Of a stretch of 64,000 nt of DNA, positions 36,501 through 51,100 are shown one piece after another. Both the position numbers and the translations under genes were made by a program. The stretch's first letter is position 1, and each line of letters opens with the position of its first letter. The DNA is from Caprimulgus europaeus (Eukaryota; Chordata; Aves; Caprimulgiformes; Caprimulgidae): positions 32,758,515 through 32,822,514 of the forward strand of contig OU015528.1 of assembly GCA_907165065.1 (NCBI GenBank), given 5' to 3'. The notes beneath the pieces were generated by a model, which ran no database searches, was not told the DNA's origin, and saw nothing but the letters and a program-made list of their open reading frames with translations.

Positions 36501-39060
36501 CTGGTTTTTGAAATAGTAACTGACATAAGATGTTACCACCTGGACAAATTTCACAGGCTTCAGGCTTCTCAGCATGGCTTCACCTGGCTGAGAAATGGAT
36601 TACTTTTTTTCTTTTCCCAGTGAGAAAAGTGGGAGTAATGATAAGGAAAAGGTAACTGGGGTGAGGCAGCAGCTTTACCTGTGTTGAAAGATCTCAGCAG
36701 CATCCAGCCAGCTTTTTTTTAAAAGTCTGTTGTTAGCAAATAGATTTGGTTGTTTTGAATTTTGAAATCTCTGGTGCTTCTGACCTTCTTTACATTACAT
36801 CAGCTGATACTGAAGCCAGGTGGAAAATAGTTCACTATACAATAAATATTTCCTTTTTTAAAAAAAACTATCTTCCTTAGAGCACATGGTTGTTTCCCTG
36901 CCACACCACTTCCACACCATACTGCACAATACAAAGGATACAGGAATATGTGCTGAAAAATCCTTAGAGCAGATCGTGCAGTATGTGGACACCACTCTTT
37001 TTTGCCCAACCTGGTCATTAAAAAAACCCCAAACCAAACAAAAACAAAAAACCCACAAAAAAACCCTACCACCACACAGCCGCTTTTTTTATAGTGCCAT
37101 TTTTATAGTGTAAATGCAGCTTTTTTTTTTTTTTAAATGAGAAATTCTACACAAGACTCATTATTTTGTGGGTTTTTTGGTTTTTTGGGGGTTTTTTTTT
37201 TAAGCCCCAGTTATACTGATCACAAATAAACCTACACCAGTTCTCAGTCACCCAAGCCCTAATAAGTAATCACATCTCAGGAAACCCTGCTATGGCTATG
37301 ACTATGTCTATGATGACATGGAAAATAGTTGCTTTAACTTAAATCACAAGATAAGCCAGCAAGACAAACACACCTTTCTTGTAAGTGAGCTCAGGCCTAT
37401 CAGTACAGGCTCAGCTTCATGTAATGGAAAGAGGCAAAATAGACACTAAGAAAAGAAAGTGATCAGAAGTGGATGATTTAGGAAAGATGGGTTGGTATCA
37501 GCATTTCCATCCTGGGAAAGAGTTTATCTTGTGATGGCCCAGTTACTCTGTAGCTGCAGAACGTTAAGGAAGCCATATACTTAATACACTAAAGGGAACA
37601 TGCAGAGCTGCACAGGTAGTTCACACTTTGTTCAGACATGCGTTTCCTTGAAGGGTTTCCTTTAAGGTTTAGGAAAAGCCTTCTAATTACATCCTATGGT
37701 TGCGTAGATTTCACTTCAGTCACTGGTACAGCTGGTCAAAAGGTGACAGTTCTGCTCCATTTATGACTTAGGAGTGTCTGGGTGTTTGGTTGTGGTCATG
37801 TTAAGTGGAATAAGTTCCTCCCCAGAAAGGAGCGTGTAAGTGTGCACACTGAGGAAGGGAAGATCCTTCAAGTGAGAGTACAAGCCTGGGACAAGAGAGG
37901 CTGCTGCCAAATTCAGGAGAGCTGCCCCAGAACAGCAGGCAACCTCGCACTCATCCTCCTCAGCACAGACTTCATTAACATTTGTGCAGTCTAGTAAAGC
38001 CATTTGGATTAAAGTCTCACATAGCTGCACGTGCTTGAACTACCTCTAATTACCAGTTTTAATCTGGCTTGGGTTAAACAAAAAGGACGGTCAAAAATGG
38101 TGTCCAACTTGATACAGGCACCCAAAGAACGGGAGAAGTTTTTTGTTGCATCTCTGGGGATCTGGGGCAAAGTTCACTCTATTTGGCTACAGTGATCACA
38201 AAATAGAATAATTTAAACCTTGGCTCCTCATTTCTTACAATATTAAGAAAAAATAACTGACTTAAAAAAAAAAAAATTCCAGTTCTGAAAAAAATATTCT
38301 CTTCCTAGTATTGTGTAGTCATACCATCTTACTAGAACTTCCCTGCTGGGCAGCTCTCCAAATAACCTAGATTTTCTGCCAGCAGCATGTGTGAACAGCC
38401 TGCACACATGCAGTTCAGGCTTCCCTCTAACTTTTAGGTGTCAGGAGCAGCCGGACAGCTGAGTCAAAAAAGAAGCATCATTTGTGTGATCATGCCAGGT
38501 TAGAAGGGCAGCATCACCAAACAACCCCAGATAACAGAACTTTTCTCACTTTGTACCATTTATGGGAAGCATCACTGAAGCACAAAAGATCTAACTAGAT
38601 CAATGAAGCCATAATCCCACAATTTTAAGTTATGAAAGACTGTGGAACACAAGTTGAAGCTTGTCATACAGTTAGTGCAAAACTTATCTGCTTAATATAT
38701 TATAGGGGTAGTTGAATCTTTCCCCAGTGACTAGTCCAGCAGAATCTTAGATTATGGGAAAAAATATTCAAGTTGTCCAGTGCTTCTCTCTACGAGGAAT
38801 TCATTTCCTGCCATCTGAAATACATTTATGGTCAGATAGGAAAAACAAACACCAACTGTGTGTTTTATCCATACACAAAATAATATAAGGCAAAGATCAT
38901 AATGCGGGCCTGAAAAGGAGAAATAGCTCTATTTTCAAAATCTTCCCCAGGTGCATGCTTGATCTAATGAAGAAGCTAGAATGTACCATGGCACTTAGTG
39001 CTCTATGGTACCTAGGCAGCTCAAGGGCCAACTCTGCTCAGACAAACTCAGAGACAGTTA

Positions 39061-39102
<42 letters not shown>

Positions 39103-42100
39103 GAGAAAAAAATATCTTGCCTCATTTCCTCACAAAGTCAATATAAAAATTTAGATCCTAGGCAGTGATCCAGGTTCCTCCAGCAATCCCTAACCCTGTG
39201 AACATGCAAACAGACTGTGTCTCCATGGTCAAAGTTCCTTGTGCACACCCAGCTGGCCAGTGATAGTGGCAGGAGTGCTTCATTACGGAGGTTTCAATAG
39301 GAGGAGTGGCCTTCTGCAGTCCAGCAATACTGGATTTGAGAGCCAGGCCAATCTGGATGAGATCATATCCTGCCCTCCATCTCTTTCCCACCAAAGCTGG
39401 GTCACCTGTAGCCACAGGCTTGCTTCTGCAGTCTGCAGGGAGCCCCAGTTCCTCCACAGCACCTCGTACTACCCTGCTGACACACACCAGGTTTTAGGAG
39501 TTGCAAACTATCTTGGGCATCCAGTAACAGGTGTACCCATTTGAAATCATGAATCAGCTTCTTCCCACACAGAGTTAAATCCCAAAGCAGTCAGACTCCC
39601 AGCAGCACTTTGAGCATAGCTGCTGTCAAGCAAGGTGAAACTAGTCTAACTTGGGGAAAATTCTCGGCACATAATGTCACAAGTGCCTGTAGGCGTGCAA
39701 GTGCTCACACACAGTACTGGTAACAGCAATAACTTGAATAATGCTTTACATAGGATACACTTCCTACTACACCTATTTACATAGGATACACTTCCTACTA
39801 CACCTATTTACATAGGATACACTTCCTACTACAGCTATTTTGCTTAGTTTTGAGAATTCACAGTCTAACATATATATATGTATATACAAATATTTTGCCA
39901 TTTCTGTTGAATTATTTAACCTTCACATTAAAAACTGCACAGAAATACATTGTGTAGTTTAAACTTATCCTGAACATGACTAACATAAGCAGGTAAAGCT
40001 AAAGAATAAGGGAAATAATAGAAGGCAAGAAAAGATTATAGAGAAGAGTGAAGCTTTGAGTCTTTCTGTTCCAGATTCATGTAGTACACCAAGAAGGCTC
40101 ACAATCACCATTTTCTCCTTTATCATTAATAAGTGGGCATTCTTTGCAGAGCAAGTTAACCCCAAGATTGCTTTTTGTTTTGTACTCACTGTGTTATCTC
40201 AGGTATTCCTAGCTTAAGGTTCCCAAGAGAAATTTTCTTCCTAAAGTAAATAATTTGGTGCTTCACAACAATTATTATTCAATCTTAGGATGTATTTGAA
40301 GAGTTCTGCCAGTCATACTTCAAGCCTTGGCAACAATAACGTACCAGCAAACTACTGCATCTGACTCATTGCCAAGAAAGTTAAAGCCTCTGGGTTTATT
40401 CATGAGGAGAAGACAAAGCTCCCTCCTTAAGAGAAGTCTCAGGTGCAGGATTCTTCGCTGTGACGTAAGGTCTCCTAAAGCCCTTCCACCAAAACAAAGG
40501 AACTTTATTCTTTAAATTCTTCACAAAACACACACATATTAGGTCCCCAATAATAAGTAGCACACACCTGAGAGAAGTTCACTCTGGCAAGTGCATTTGA
40601 TAGGAATGACATTGCAAAAGTTGAAACGTACCTCATCCCCATGCATATTAGCAACATACTTGAACTCTGGAATGCCAATCTTATGATGGGTTGGAAACCT
40701 TCCCAGAACAAGAACCCACAGGTCTCTACCTTTAAGAGGGGAAGGGGAAAAGACATTTTTTTAAACAAGGGTAAAACCACAACACATACAAACCTTAGAG
40801 AAAAAAATAAAACTAGTTGGTCATTAAGACCACCATACAAATGCTCATATTTCACTGTTGCCCAGTCAGTCCTACATATAGCATATCAAAGTAGACTGTG
40901 GGGTTTTTATTCTATGAGTACTTGCTAAATTACTTATAGGAATACATATGTTTTGCTTTCTGACTAAAAGTGTGTAGTGAACCCTGCAATTTCAAAGCAT
41001 TTAACCACTGCTAGAGAATAGTTTGGGTTTTTTTGTAATAAGCATTTTTCAAATCAAATTTAGCAAGCAAGATCTTGTCAAGCAAAGCAAGATCACCAAG
41101 CAACTAAAGAGTATTTAAAATAAAAGACACTCTTCCCCCCCAAAAATATTAAATTGTAAGGGTTTTCTGAAGTACACGTAGAAGTTTTCATTATCACTAA
41201 GAAAGAGCATCTTTTTATATTAAAGACAACAAAGAAAAGCTAAACACGTTCATTAATTACCACTCAGAAAACATGAGATACCAGGCAGAGCTGTATCAGA
41301 AACATGTTCCAAAATAAAGTTAGCAGGGAAAGAATTAATAGTTACAGAAAGAGTATTAGTTAGGACCACTAAAGCTGCACAAGAAGCTGAACTGTTAGTA
41401 ACAAAATAAACAAACATTTTAGAAGTCCTCATTTAAGAGGCCAGGATGGAGCGGGGGGGGGGGGGGGGGCATTTTTTATTATTATTTTTAGTGATATTGT
41501 GGCATTTCAGATCTCATCTGCAAAACTATGCTTCCCACTAGTCTGCTCAATGAGGTGGAAAGCTCTAGTTTCAGCAGATGGCAGCAATGGAACTGGACCA
41601 GTTCCTCAGTAATAGCAGTCACAGCCTATAGACTGCTAATGCCCAGACCTTGCATGCATGCTGCCTGTCCCCAGCTCTCACACAGCGCTTGCTGGGACCC
41701 ATGAGCTGTCTCACGAGTCCAGCCATCATTATTACTTCCAGGAAAGAAGAATGTAGGTGCTGCTATATGCAGTACTATAAAAAACATTATTCCCTAAATC
41801 TTTATGGATCATCAAATCTGCGGTAAATAAACTCTGGAGCATAACAAATTCCTAGAGGTGGAAGCCATGGCCCTCATGGGATAGCTGCAGTGAGCCAGCC
41901 ATGTAGCTAGAAAGGAAACCAGAAGTGCTGTGGCAACTGCAGTACCTTCAGGAATGGGTGAAAAATGTTAAAGAGGACAGAAGGAACACTACAAGATGCA
42001 CTGAAACAACTGCAAGACAGGTAAAACTGAAGTCAGCGGTTGCCAAACTAAATTCTCACTTAACAGGCTGATTCAGAATCTCAGGCTTAGGATCAAAAAG

Positions 42101-45100
42101 CAACAAGACAGCACTGAGAGCAGACAGATTCAATAAGGAGTGGCCTCGGGATCCTCTAGTTTTATCCAGTCGCTCCAGAAGATATTGGTTTTCAACCCTT
42201 ATACCCATGTATTATGCAGAAAGCTGTGAGATGCTGCTATTAACTCTTTCATTAAAGGACAATGTGAGCAAGCAATCCATACTTATAAGAGTAAGTTCAC
42301 AGTAAGTGCTTTGGTGAGGAAGCTAGTTATTTGGCTTTGTTGTATGCAGAGCTACTGTTTAATTAAAAAAAGAAAACAGTTTGACTTCTGTAAATTTAGA
42401 TGAGCTACACAGTGGAGAAACCAGAGATGCTAGCTTTTAAGCACATCCTTCTTCAAAACGGAAAGAGAAAGAACCACCAATCCCTACCACCCTAGCCCTT
42501 CTCCCCTCCAAAACCTCCCAAGAACCCCTCCAACCTCAGCCATGCTGCAATTCTGTGAAAATAGAGGACAAGTCTTGCTGCAGTATGTTTGGAACTGAAA
42601 AAAATCCTAGTCACTAAAAAACTCATGCTACTTTTATTCATAATCAAGCATAGACAACAGTCTGAACTTAATTTCCACGTCTGCAATGCATCGTCCTCTC
42701 CGTGGTTGTATCCAGGGGCAACCTGCAATGAAGTACCAAGTTGCAGAGTGCTCCTATGATTCTTTGTCCTTATTTCTTCTCTAAGCCATTCTGCCCAGCT
42801 CTTCTTCCCTCTTCTGGAAGGAAATTTCAGACATCCCTCCTTGGGGCCCAACTTGTCAGTTGCCATATGGACTGCTGCACCAAGAGGAACATACCTGCTT
42901 ACAATTGCAACTGCAGCCTTTCCACCACAGCCCAAACTCCAGATGACTACTGTGAACCTACAACATGCAGCTTCCCCCACTAGTGATTCATCAGACCAAG
43001 CCACAGTACCAAAGAGCACATCCAACATCTAAAAGACAGCGGTAAAACTATAAGACTAAGGTAGAAAAGGACCTATACTGGAGACCTGATGGTGCCCCAG
43101 CTCTCTCCTAGAGGGAGGTGAGTACAGCTAAACTGTAAAATACATGTTTTCCTACAGAGGGGACATACGCCTTCTGTAGGGTTATAAATTCATTCAGCGC
43201 TGGGACCGCCTGTTATCAGCATGAGTACCAAGCACAAGTACCAAGCACACAGGCAGGGCTTCAAAATACCTTAGAGCCAACAGGTTCGGTGAATTACATG
43301 TAAAAAGCCCTCTCAGAGCAAGTGAAACAAGTTCCGATTAAAAGCACTAGTTTCCTCAAATCCTTCATGATTTCCTATACAAGCACAAAGCAGTCACCTA
43401 GGAGCAGAGATAGCTTAGTGCAGGATCAGGACATTAAACCAACCGATATGTTTCCTACCTTTACATTACCTTACATAATTATTATCTAATATATATATAA
43501 ACACCCAACCAACCACAGCAGCCAAACAATACTGTAGTCCCTAGAACATAAAGCTTCATACCTCACAAATAACCAGATATTGAGATTAGCCCCTGGTTTT
43601 ATTTGAATGGAAGCAGATCACAAGGGCTATTTCAAATCCAGCTACTAGCAATGATGACATCCACATCCACTGTATAAAGAGACTTTTTGGAGCACCTCAT
43701 GAGCTGATGTAGAACAGTGCCATACTCTTTAGCCACTTCCCCATAGCAGCACTAGCACTAATTCAGTACTACATACACTAAAGCAACAAGAGTCCAAGCA
43801 GAGCTAAAGTGCTTTAGTTATTTCTGTCATTAAGACAAATAAAATTGTATTCTGATTGCAAATTAAAAAGAGATTTCCAGGGCCTTGCCATCAGCAGTGC
43901 TCATTCCTGTTGCTATCACTGCGAAATTACACTCATGGGAAACACAAGGAAGAGCTAAGTATAGACTAGCATTAAGTACTGATTTAAATTGGTCTTTCCA
44001 GCATAAATGTTTAGACTTGATAGTTTGTGTGAGGGTCATCTAAATGATAAACACTCCCATGAACTGAGACACCAATTATTCCCTGGCATTTCCAGCTTGT
44101 GAGAAGTATTAAACCTACCATTAACAATTTAAATAAATTCCTGGGTCTGCTCAGCCTGCAGTACTGGATAGTGTGCCTATGAGGGATGATAAGATTTCTT
44201 TCCATATACCAGTAAGCTACTGCATATAAAGAGATTCAGCACATAGATAAAGTTCCCTTTAATCAGTAAAGCCTAGATAACTCTGTTTTGGTACCTGAAG
44301 TGAACAGCTAAGCTACCTCCCATGCTTTGAATCAACTGAATTTATATCAAAAAGCCATTTCTCACTGCCAAACCAGAACTGACTTCACTAATTAGTGAAC
44401 TATACTTCCAGTAATCAAGACAAATGTGTGTTTCTAACTGTGCCTCTCAGGACAAGTAACAGGACTCTGGAACAGAGCCAGACCACACAGCTTCTAGTAG
44501 TCTTTTTAAAAATTTTCTAGCATTGCCACAGTTCATGGCATAGTATCAGTATTCTAAACAGATCTATGAAAACTAGGAATTAAGATGGAGAATTGAATTT
44601 GATCTCCAAATCTAGGGGGAAAGAAACCCAATGATTTGCAGATGTTGCTGTCTGGACCGCAATGCCCTGGTTTGTTTTGTTCTGAAATTTATTTCTACTT
44701 TTCATCACTTTGCTCTTTATAGGCTCATTTATGAAAAAGAACTCTTGTAATTTCAAAGAAAGTTATGGCTAGGAAATGAAGTGAAATGACTGGGCAGCAC
44801 ACCAGACCCACTGTCAGTACCACTCAGGCTGGGCTACTGATTCAAAAGTTTGCCTAGATGTCCACTTCAACCCAGAAAAAGCAACAGGCTGACCACGGTC
44901 CTCCTGGGCTGGCCATGTGTTGCACGCTGACTTAACGGGTAGGAACTGCAGTAATGCTGATCCATGCTGAGCTAGTCCCTACCTATAAAGGCACGGGACA
45001 GAGAGAAGATGAAGAAAGGTCGACTCCCATGAGAATGCAGGGTCCAGGAACAATTTAATCACAAAAACAATCACAGAATCATAGAACAGCCCAGGTTGGA

Positions 45101-48100
45101 AAGGACCTCAAAAGATCATCTGGTCCAACCTTTCATGGGAAAGGGAGCCTAGATGAGATTATCGAGCTCCCTGTCCAATTGCTCCTTGAAAATCTCCAGT
45201 GATGGGGACACTACAACATTCCTTAGGGAAGCTGTTCCAGTGAATGATTGTTCTCACTGTAAAAAAAATTATTTCTTATATTGAGATGAAACCTCTCCCA
45301 GTGCAACTTGTATCCATTGCCCCTTGCATTTTTCCACATGGCTCCCTGTGAAGTGGGAGCCTCTGCTCTCTTTGTAGCCATACCCTTCAAGTACTAGAAT
45401 CCTGTGATGGGGTTCTCCCCTGAACATTTTCTTCTCCAAGGAGAAGAGCCTGAACTCCTTCAGTCTTGCCTCACAGGGCAGGTTCTCTAGCTCTTTGATC
45501 ATCTTCATGTCCCCCTGCTTTGGACTCTTTCCAGTCTGTCTGCATCTTTCTTGGATTGTGGGTACCAGAACTGAACACAGCACTCCAGATGCAGCCTGTG
45601 TGCAGTGAGGAGGACAATCTCACCTTTATCTGGACTCGTAATGCCCCCGCAGATGCAGCCCAGGATGCAATTTCCCTTTGGTGCTGCAGCAGCATGCTGC
45701 TGAGTCATGTTCAGTTTGTTGTCCATCAGAACCTCCAGTTCTTTTTCTGCAAGGCTGCTCCTCAGCCACACAGGTCCTAGCCTGCACCAGGCTCTTTGGA
45801 TATTCAATCCCAGGTGCATGACTTTGCATTTGTCTTTGTTAAACTTCATATTGTTTTTGCTAGCCCCCTCTTCCAGCCTGTCCAGGTCTCTCTCTAAGAC
45901 AGCTCACCCTTCTGACTTGTCCACCTCACCACCCAGTTTGGTGTCATCAGCAAATGTGGTGACAATGCTTTCAATCCCATTGCCCAGATCATTTATGAAG
46001 ATGTTGAACAGTGTAGAGTCCAGTACTGATCCCTGAGGGACCTCACTTGTGACAGGCTGCCAGCTCGAGTAAAACAACATTGATGACCACCCTCTGAACG
46101 TGGCCGGTTTCCTACCTCTCTCACAGACCGCCTATCCAATCTGCATCTTACCAGTTTGTCCAGGAGAAAGCTGTGGGAATCAGTGTTGAAAACTGTTTAC
46201 TCTGGCTCCAGATTTGACTGAATCTGACTATCCTAGTTGACAGGATAGCTTTGAACATAGCTCATACAAAACTTGCTCGGACACTGGCTAGAAAATTCAG
46301 TTTTTAGATGTCTAAATCCAATGCGAATCTGCTTGGATCCATCTATGTTACCCATAAAAAGCATGAAGCTAGATTATGAAAGAAGACAACATGACAATAT
46401 ACCAAATTAAAGTAATGACTTAAAAAATACACTCTTGAGATTTGACACAAGTGACAACAATTTACTTCTCTTTGTATTTCACATCCTCTTCCTTAAAAAA
46501 ATATCAACTTTTCCTCTTACTTATCCCATGTTTGGCAACAAACTCTACAGGCCAAGTAGCGTATTATCAGGGTGGTTTGCATATTACCCAGAAAGGTGCG
46601 GCCCTAAGCTGTAGGAAAAGCCACCTTAGTAACAAGAAAAGAAGATAGAGAATTTAAATAGGAAGTGCAAACAACTGAAAAGCTTTATTATTATTCTCCA
46701 GATTGTTACTGACTGCTGATATTTCTGCAGTCTTGAGAACTTGCCCAATCAGGGCTTGATTCCATTGTGCTCCATGTAAACTTCTAAAATACATGTTTCT
46801 GACCCCCAAAGCATACAATCAAAGCATAGCAAAATAAGAAGGGGGACCAGACAGACAAGGCTTTGTTCAGTGAGCACCTAACAGGGTGGTGGCTATGCCT
46901 TAGGCATAGCTTGTATCAGTCCTGCTCAATTCCTTTATAAGCAGAAGAGCTTCAGCCTAGATTCTATGATGAGAACACCAAGTAACAGTAGTGAAATAAA
47001 CATACCAGATGACTTTTATAACAGCTTTCACTGCAAGAACAACTACTACATAATTATGGTTTGACAGAAGAAAGAGAAACAATGCAAATAACTGGCATCT
47101 GCATTACTTATACAAAATATTGTGGGGAGACAGGATGGCATGAGAGTCACTCCTTGATAAATTCTTCTGTAGATATACCACAATTCCCACACAATCTCTC
47201 ATACACTTTTTAATCAACTTTAACTATGCATACTAATATTGGAAACATTTTCCTAAGTGCATTTGGCAACATATTCTGCAATGTCTTGGGATCCTCCATC
47301 CTTACTGACTAATACTACTGTAAATAGTGCAATACTCGTGTAAATCCAGGTTAATAGTTACCATGCAGGATACTAAGGCATTTTCACAGTTTTCTTTTCA
47401 TTGCAGAACTATGTCAGGGTATCTTTCCAGCTGCATCTGACACCTATTTTCTGAGACTAAGTCAAACTATGCTTATTACTACATCAAGTTCCTTATTTTG
47501 CAGGAAGAGAGAACAAGAAATCAGTCCTGGCTTTATCATTTCTAAGTTTTAAATCACTTGCATGGTAAATATGTTTGTGTGCTAACATATACTATTCTTT
47601 GTCTTTTTTCTGATCTGTACTTGTATTCCCTGCAAAGCCCAGTACTGTCAGTGTGTAACACAGGAGTGCAATTGCCACCTATGTGCCACACACAGGCATT
47701 TAATGTGTCTGTATTTCCAACTTCTTGCCTATGGAATTTAGCATTGTACTTCCAAGCTTCACTACAAAGACAAAGTGTTAGTTTCTCCATGGTAACAGTG
47801 AGCAAGACTGTCTTGCAGCGAAACACTATCACAGCTAATGAAGGACTTCAGAAGCAATTTCCTTTTGCTAAGCAAGCACTGGCAGCTTCCTTGCCCGATG
47901 ATACCCTGATTTGCCATCCCCAATTCAAGCTGGAAAATCTAAAGCTATTTTGGTACTTGTCTTGCACAAGAGGACTGATCAATGGCAGCACACATGGCTT
48001 GATTCAGATTCTAACAGAAGCTGCAGTACCAACACATTATTTATATAACCAGAAACGTTAATCAGGATGACTGATGAAGTGGCATTGCAGAAGTAGCCTT

Positions 48101-51100
48101 ACAGACACGAACAAATATGTGAGCTTAATCTAGCCAGACTGTTGAATAAAGCATCTTCCAGATTATGGTAAGTAATATAAATGTATCCTTTGAGGATATA
48201 AACTTTATATAAAAAAAAGATAGCTGTCTCTCTTCAGAAAACACATACTCTAGATTAATAGTTTATACTCAGAATAAACTATATACCTGAAGCTGGGATC
48301 AGACATCTGCATGAACAACTGTAGTACATGAGATTATTCTGGGAGATTTTATCCTCACTTTAATTACACCATGTTCCCATGGTCCACTGAGACAGAAAAG
48401 ATTACATAAAGACTTGGCCTGGATTAGCATTAGTAATGAACACAGTTGCTATCCCAAGAAGAGCTGAGACACTTTACATATAAGAAAGTCTTCAAGGAAT
48501 TTTGAAGGATTAAAAAGATACAGATCAATCACATATGTTAATCAGGCATATTTGGCAATATTCAGCATGGTGCATAGATAAGCAAAACAAACCGAAAGAG
48601 CCAAAGGGAATATTAGACTGTGGGTCTACCACACCCACCCACTTCCCCCTGCCCCAAACTGACAGCACTTCTTATCTGGGAAGGGGGACAAAGGTTTTAC
48701 TACTTGTTTTGTTTCCACAAGTATCCTGCTTAATGGAGAGACCGTAAAAGAGCTTCTACTTAGCAAAACCTACTCTAAACACACCGTTCTGAATAAGTTA
48801 TTAGAAGGAGTAAAAACCATTGATAAGGAAGTAAGCATCTGTCTGAGGATAACAGCAAGAGATACCAATTGGTACAGTACCAGTGCAGCATTTTAAAGTT
48901 TTATTTCAAAGTGTTAGGACTACCCTGTGCTCTGTATTTCCACTTGTCAACTTTCTGAGTGCTAATACAGACAGTCCTGTCTCAGTCAATTGGCGGTACT
49001 TCTTGAGATACCAAGGACTAGAATGTTTCTGCAACAGATGCGCTACCACTGACATACTTACTGTGCTGGGGCCACTGCTTAATGCAACATTTCTGATCGC
49101 TTCCCATGTGCCCTTTATTAGAGGCATAAGGCCACCTCTCTCTCTCTAAAGGCAAAAAATAAATAAAAGTAACAATGTCCCACTATTTAACAAGCACCTA
49201 CTTCCAGATATTTTATCAGCCAATCCCATTGAGAGTCAGGTCATTATAAGCAGAATAGTAGGAATAACCAATGACTTTAAAAAAACCCCAAAAACCAAAA
49301 CAAACAACCAAAACCCAAAACAACTAGACACTGCTTATTTGTAACCGGAGCACTTGAGAAGGGAAGGGAGTCAAACAGTTCATGGTTCAGTTCTTGCTTA
49401 TCTTCCTAAAGGTTTACAAATCTTTGGTTAACTGGGACATCCATAGCTGCTTTAGACACTTTCATAGCACTTAAGAGAGTGACAACCCTTTCTTTCCTAC
49501 ACATACATGATTCAATCACACTGTACCATTTCCAGTTCTCAAAATCAAGCGGAGCATGCTCTTTATACACAAAACCAAGAAAAAATGCCAACCCAGAGCC
49601 TAGTGTCTACAATAGCACCTTATAGTTTATTTGAACACAAATCAAGAAATAAAATAAATTTTTAAAATCCAAACAAAAACAACACAGAGGGAAATACTAT
49701 CTTAAAACTAATATACACTAACCTTATTCAGTAATACTCACTGAGAAGAGAATACCAGACACGCACAGAATTAGCCTGAATGGACTTTCCCCACTGTTTA
49801 CACTAATTGGTTTCATATTCATTCCCAGAAACCAAACAGACTATTTTTCTTTTTCACCAACTCTTGTTTCTATTACCATGGGGTTTTTAAACGTAGCTCT
49901 AAAAATGTGTGCTTTATTTTCTGAGAAAGGTGTGAAACTGGTTTGCATCTAGTAATTTTCAGAAAAACTATTGTATACATAAAAGAAAGAAACACTACCC
50001 ATTCACAGCGGTACCATCAGATCATCAGGAGCAGAGTGACTGGTTATAACGCAAGCCAGGAACAAGGAACGGGGTGCTTTCATTTTAAGTGCAATTTATC
50101 CAAATTCACCAGTTTTATTTGACCTACCCTCTTAACATCAGAGGAAGAGGAAGCCAAAGCTATTCCTGCCAGTTAAAGGCAAGAGAGGGAGTAAAAAACC
50201 AGGAGGAGACTACAGATAACTGCTCCTACATGGCTGAGAAATTACTGGTATGCTTTGACGTGCCCCATCAGACTCGCTGTGCATATCCTGTAAACATCCT
50301 GAGCAGATCCCAGACATTATGCTTGCTCCAAGAGTAGGAAGCTCCACATACACATCTCAACGATACACATCTCAACACTTGGCAACCAGAGTCCTACAAA
50401 TTCAGACAGTGAGCAGCTTACTCCACCTCCTTTTTTTTTTTTTTTTTTTAAAAAAACCAAACCAAAAACCAAACAAATCCAAAAAACCCCACAAAAACCA
50501 AGAAACTGTCTGGAGGTTAAAAAAATGCAAGATAGGTTAACTTTTTTTAAAAGAACCCAAGCCTTATCACCATCATGTGCTTCTGGTTTAGTTAACAAGC
50601 TACATTAGTTTGATCAGCTGCTTCCAGATTCTCTCTCAAAACAGGTAACAAAATGTCTCCTTAGAAACTTTAGCGACTGCCCTTTAGAGAAGGTGAAGCT
50701 ACAAGGAAATAAAATTAAGGCAGTGTTACTACCTACAAACAGAGCAACTTAGTCCTGTGTCTCTTCAAGAAACAGGTTCTGGTGGCCTTTGTTTCTTCTT
50801 GGATTTTGTGATCAGCCTAATGCAATTGTGTACCAAAGCAAGCTTGGTACTTTAACCCACTTCAGGTCCACCATGATTAGGAAATGCACTTTGTCAGAAA
50901 CAGCCAGGTTGCACACTGCTAGAAGCAGGTACTGGGGAAGTATCATTCCGTGCCTCCCCTATTCCTAGAATTTTCTCTACCCACTCTTGGAAAAAAAGAA
51001 TACTGGACCAGACTGGACTTTTGAACTGACACAGTAGGACTATATTTTTTACTGAGAAGACAGTTTGCTTTTATTCTAGCTTTAAGATAAACGTTACTTT

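Larger units (their letters stand above)
32741..40631 (-). other. CPM intron 3, 7.9 kb
   Basis: Contains a G-quadruplex motif (34561-34588), an A/C-rich tract with a matching inverted T/G tract (37021-37201), an A31 run (39064-39094) and a 31-bp triple tandem repeat (39748-39840). No exon recognised. Confidence 0.75.

Noticed and set aside
47558-48061. 167-codon plus-strand open frame in CPM intron 2
   Set aside because: No family resemblance, no promoter or poly(A) context, and AT-rich intron sequence; likely chance.
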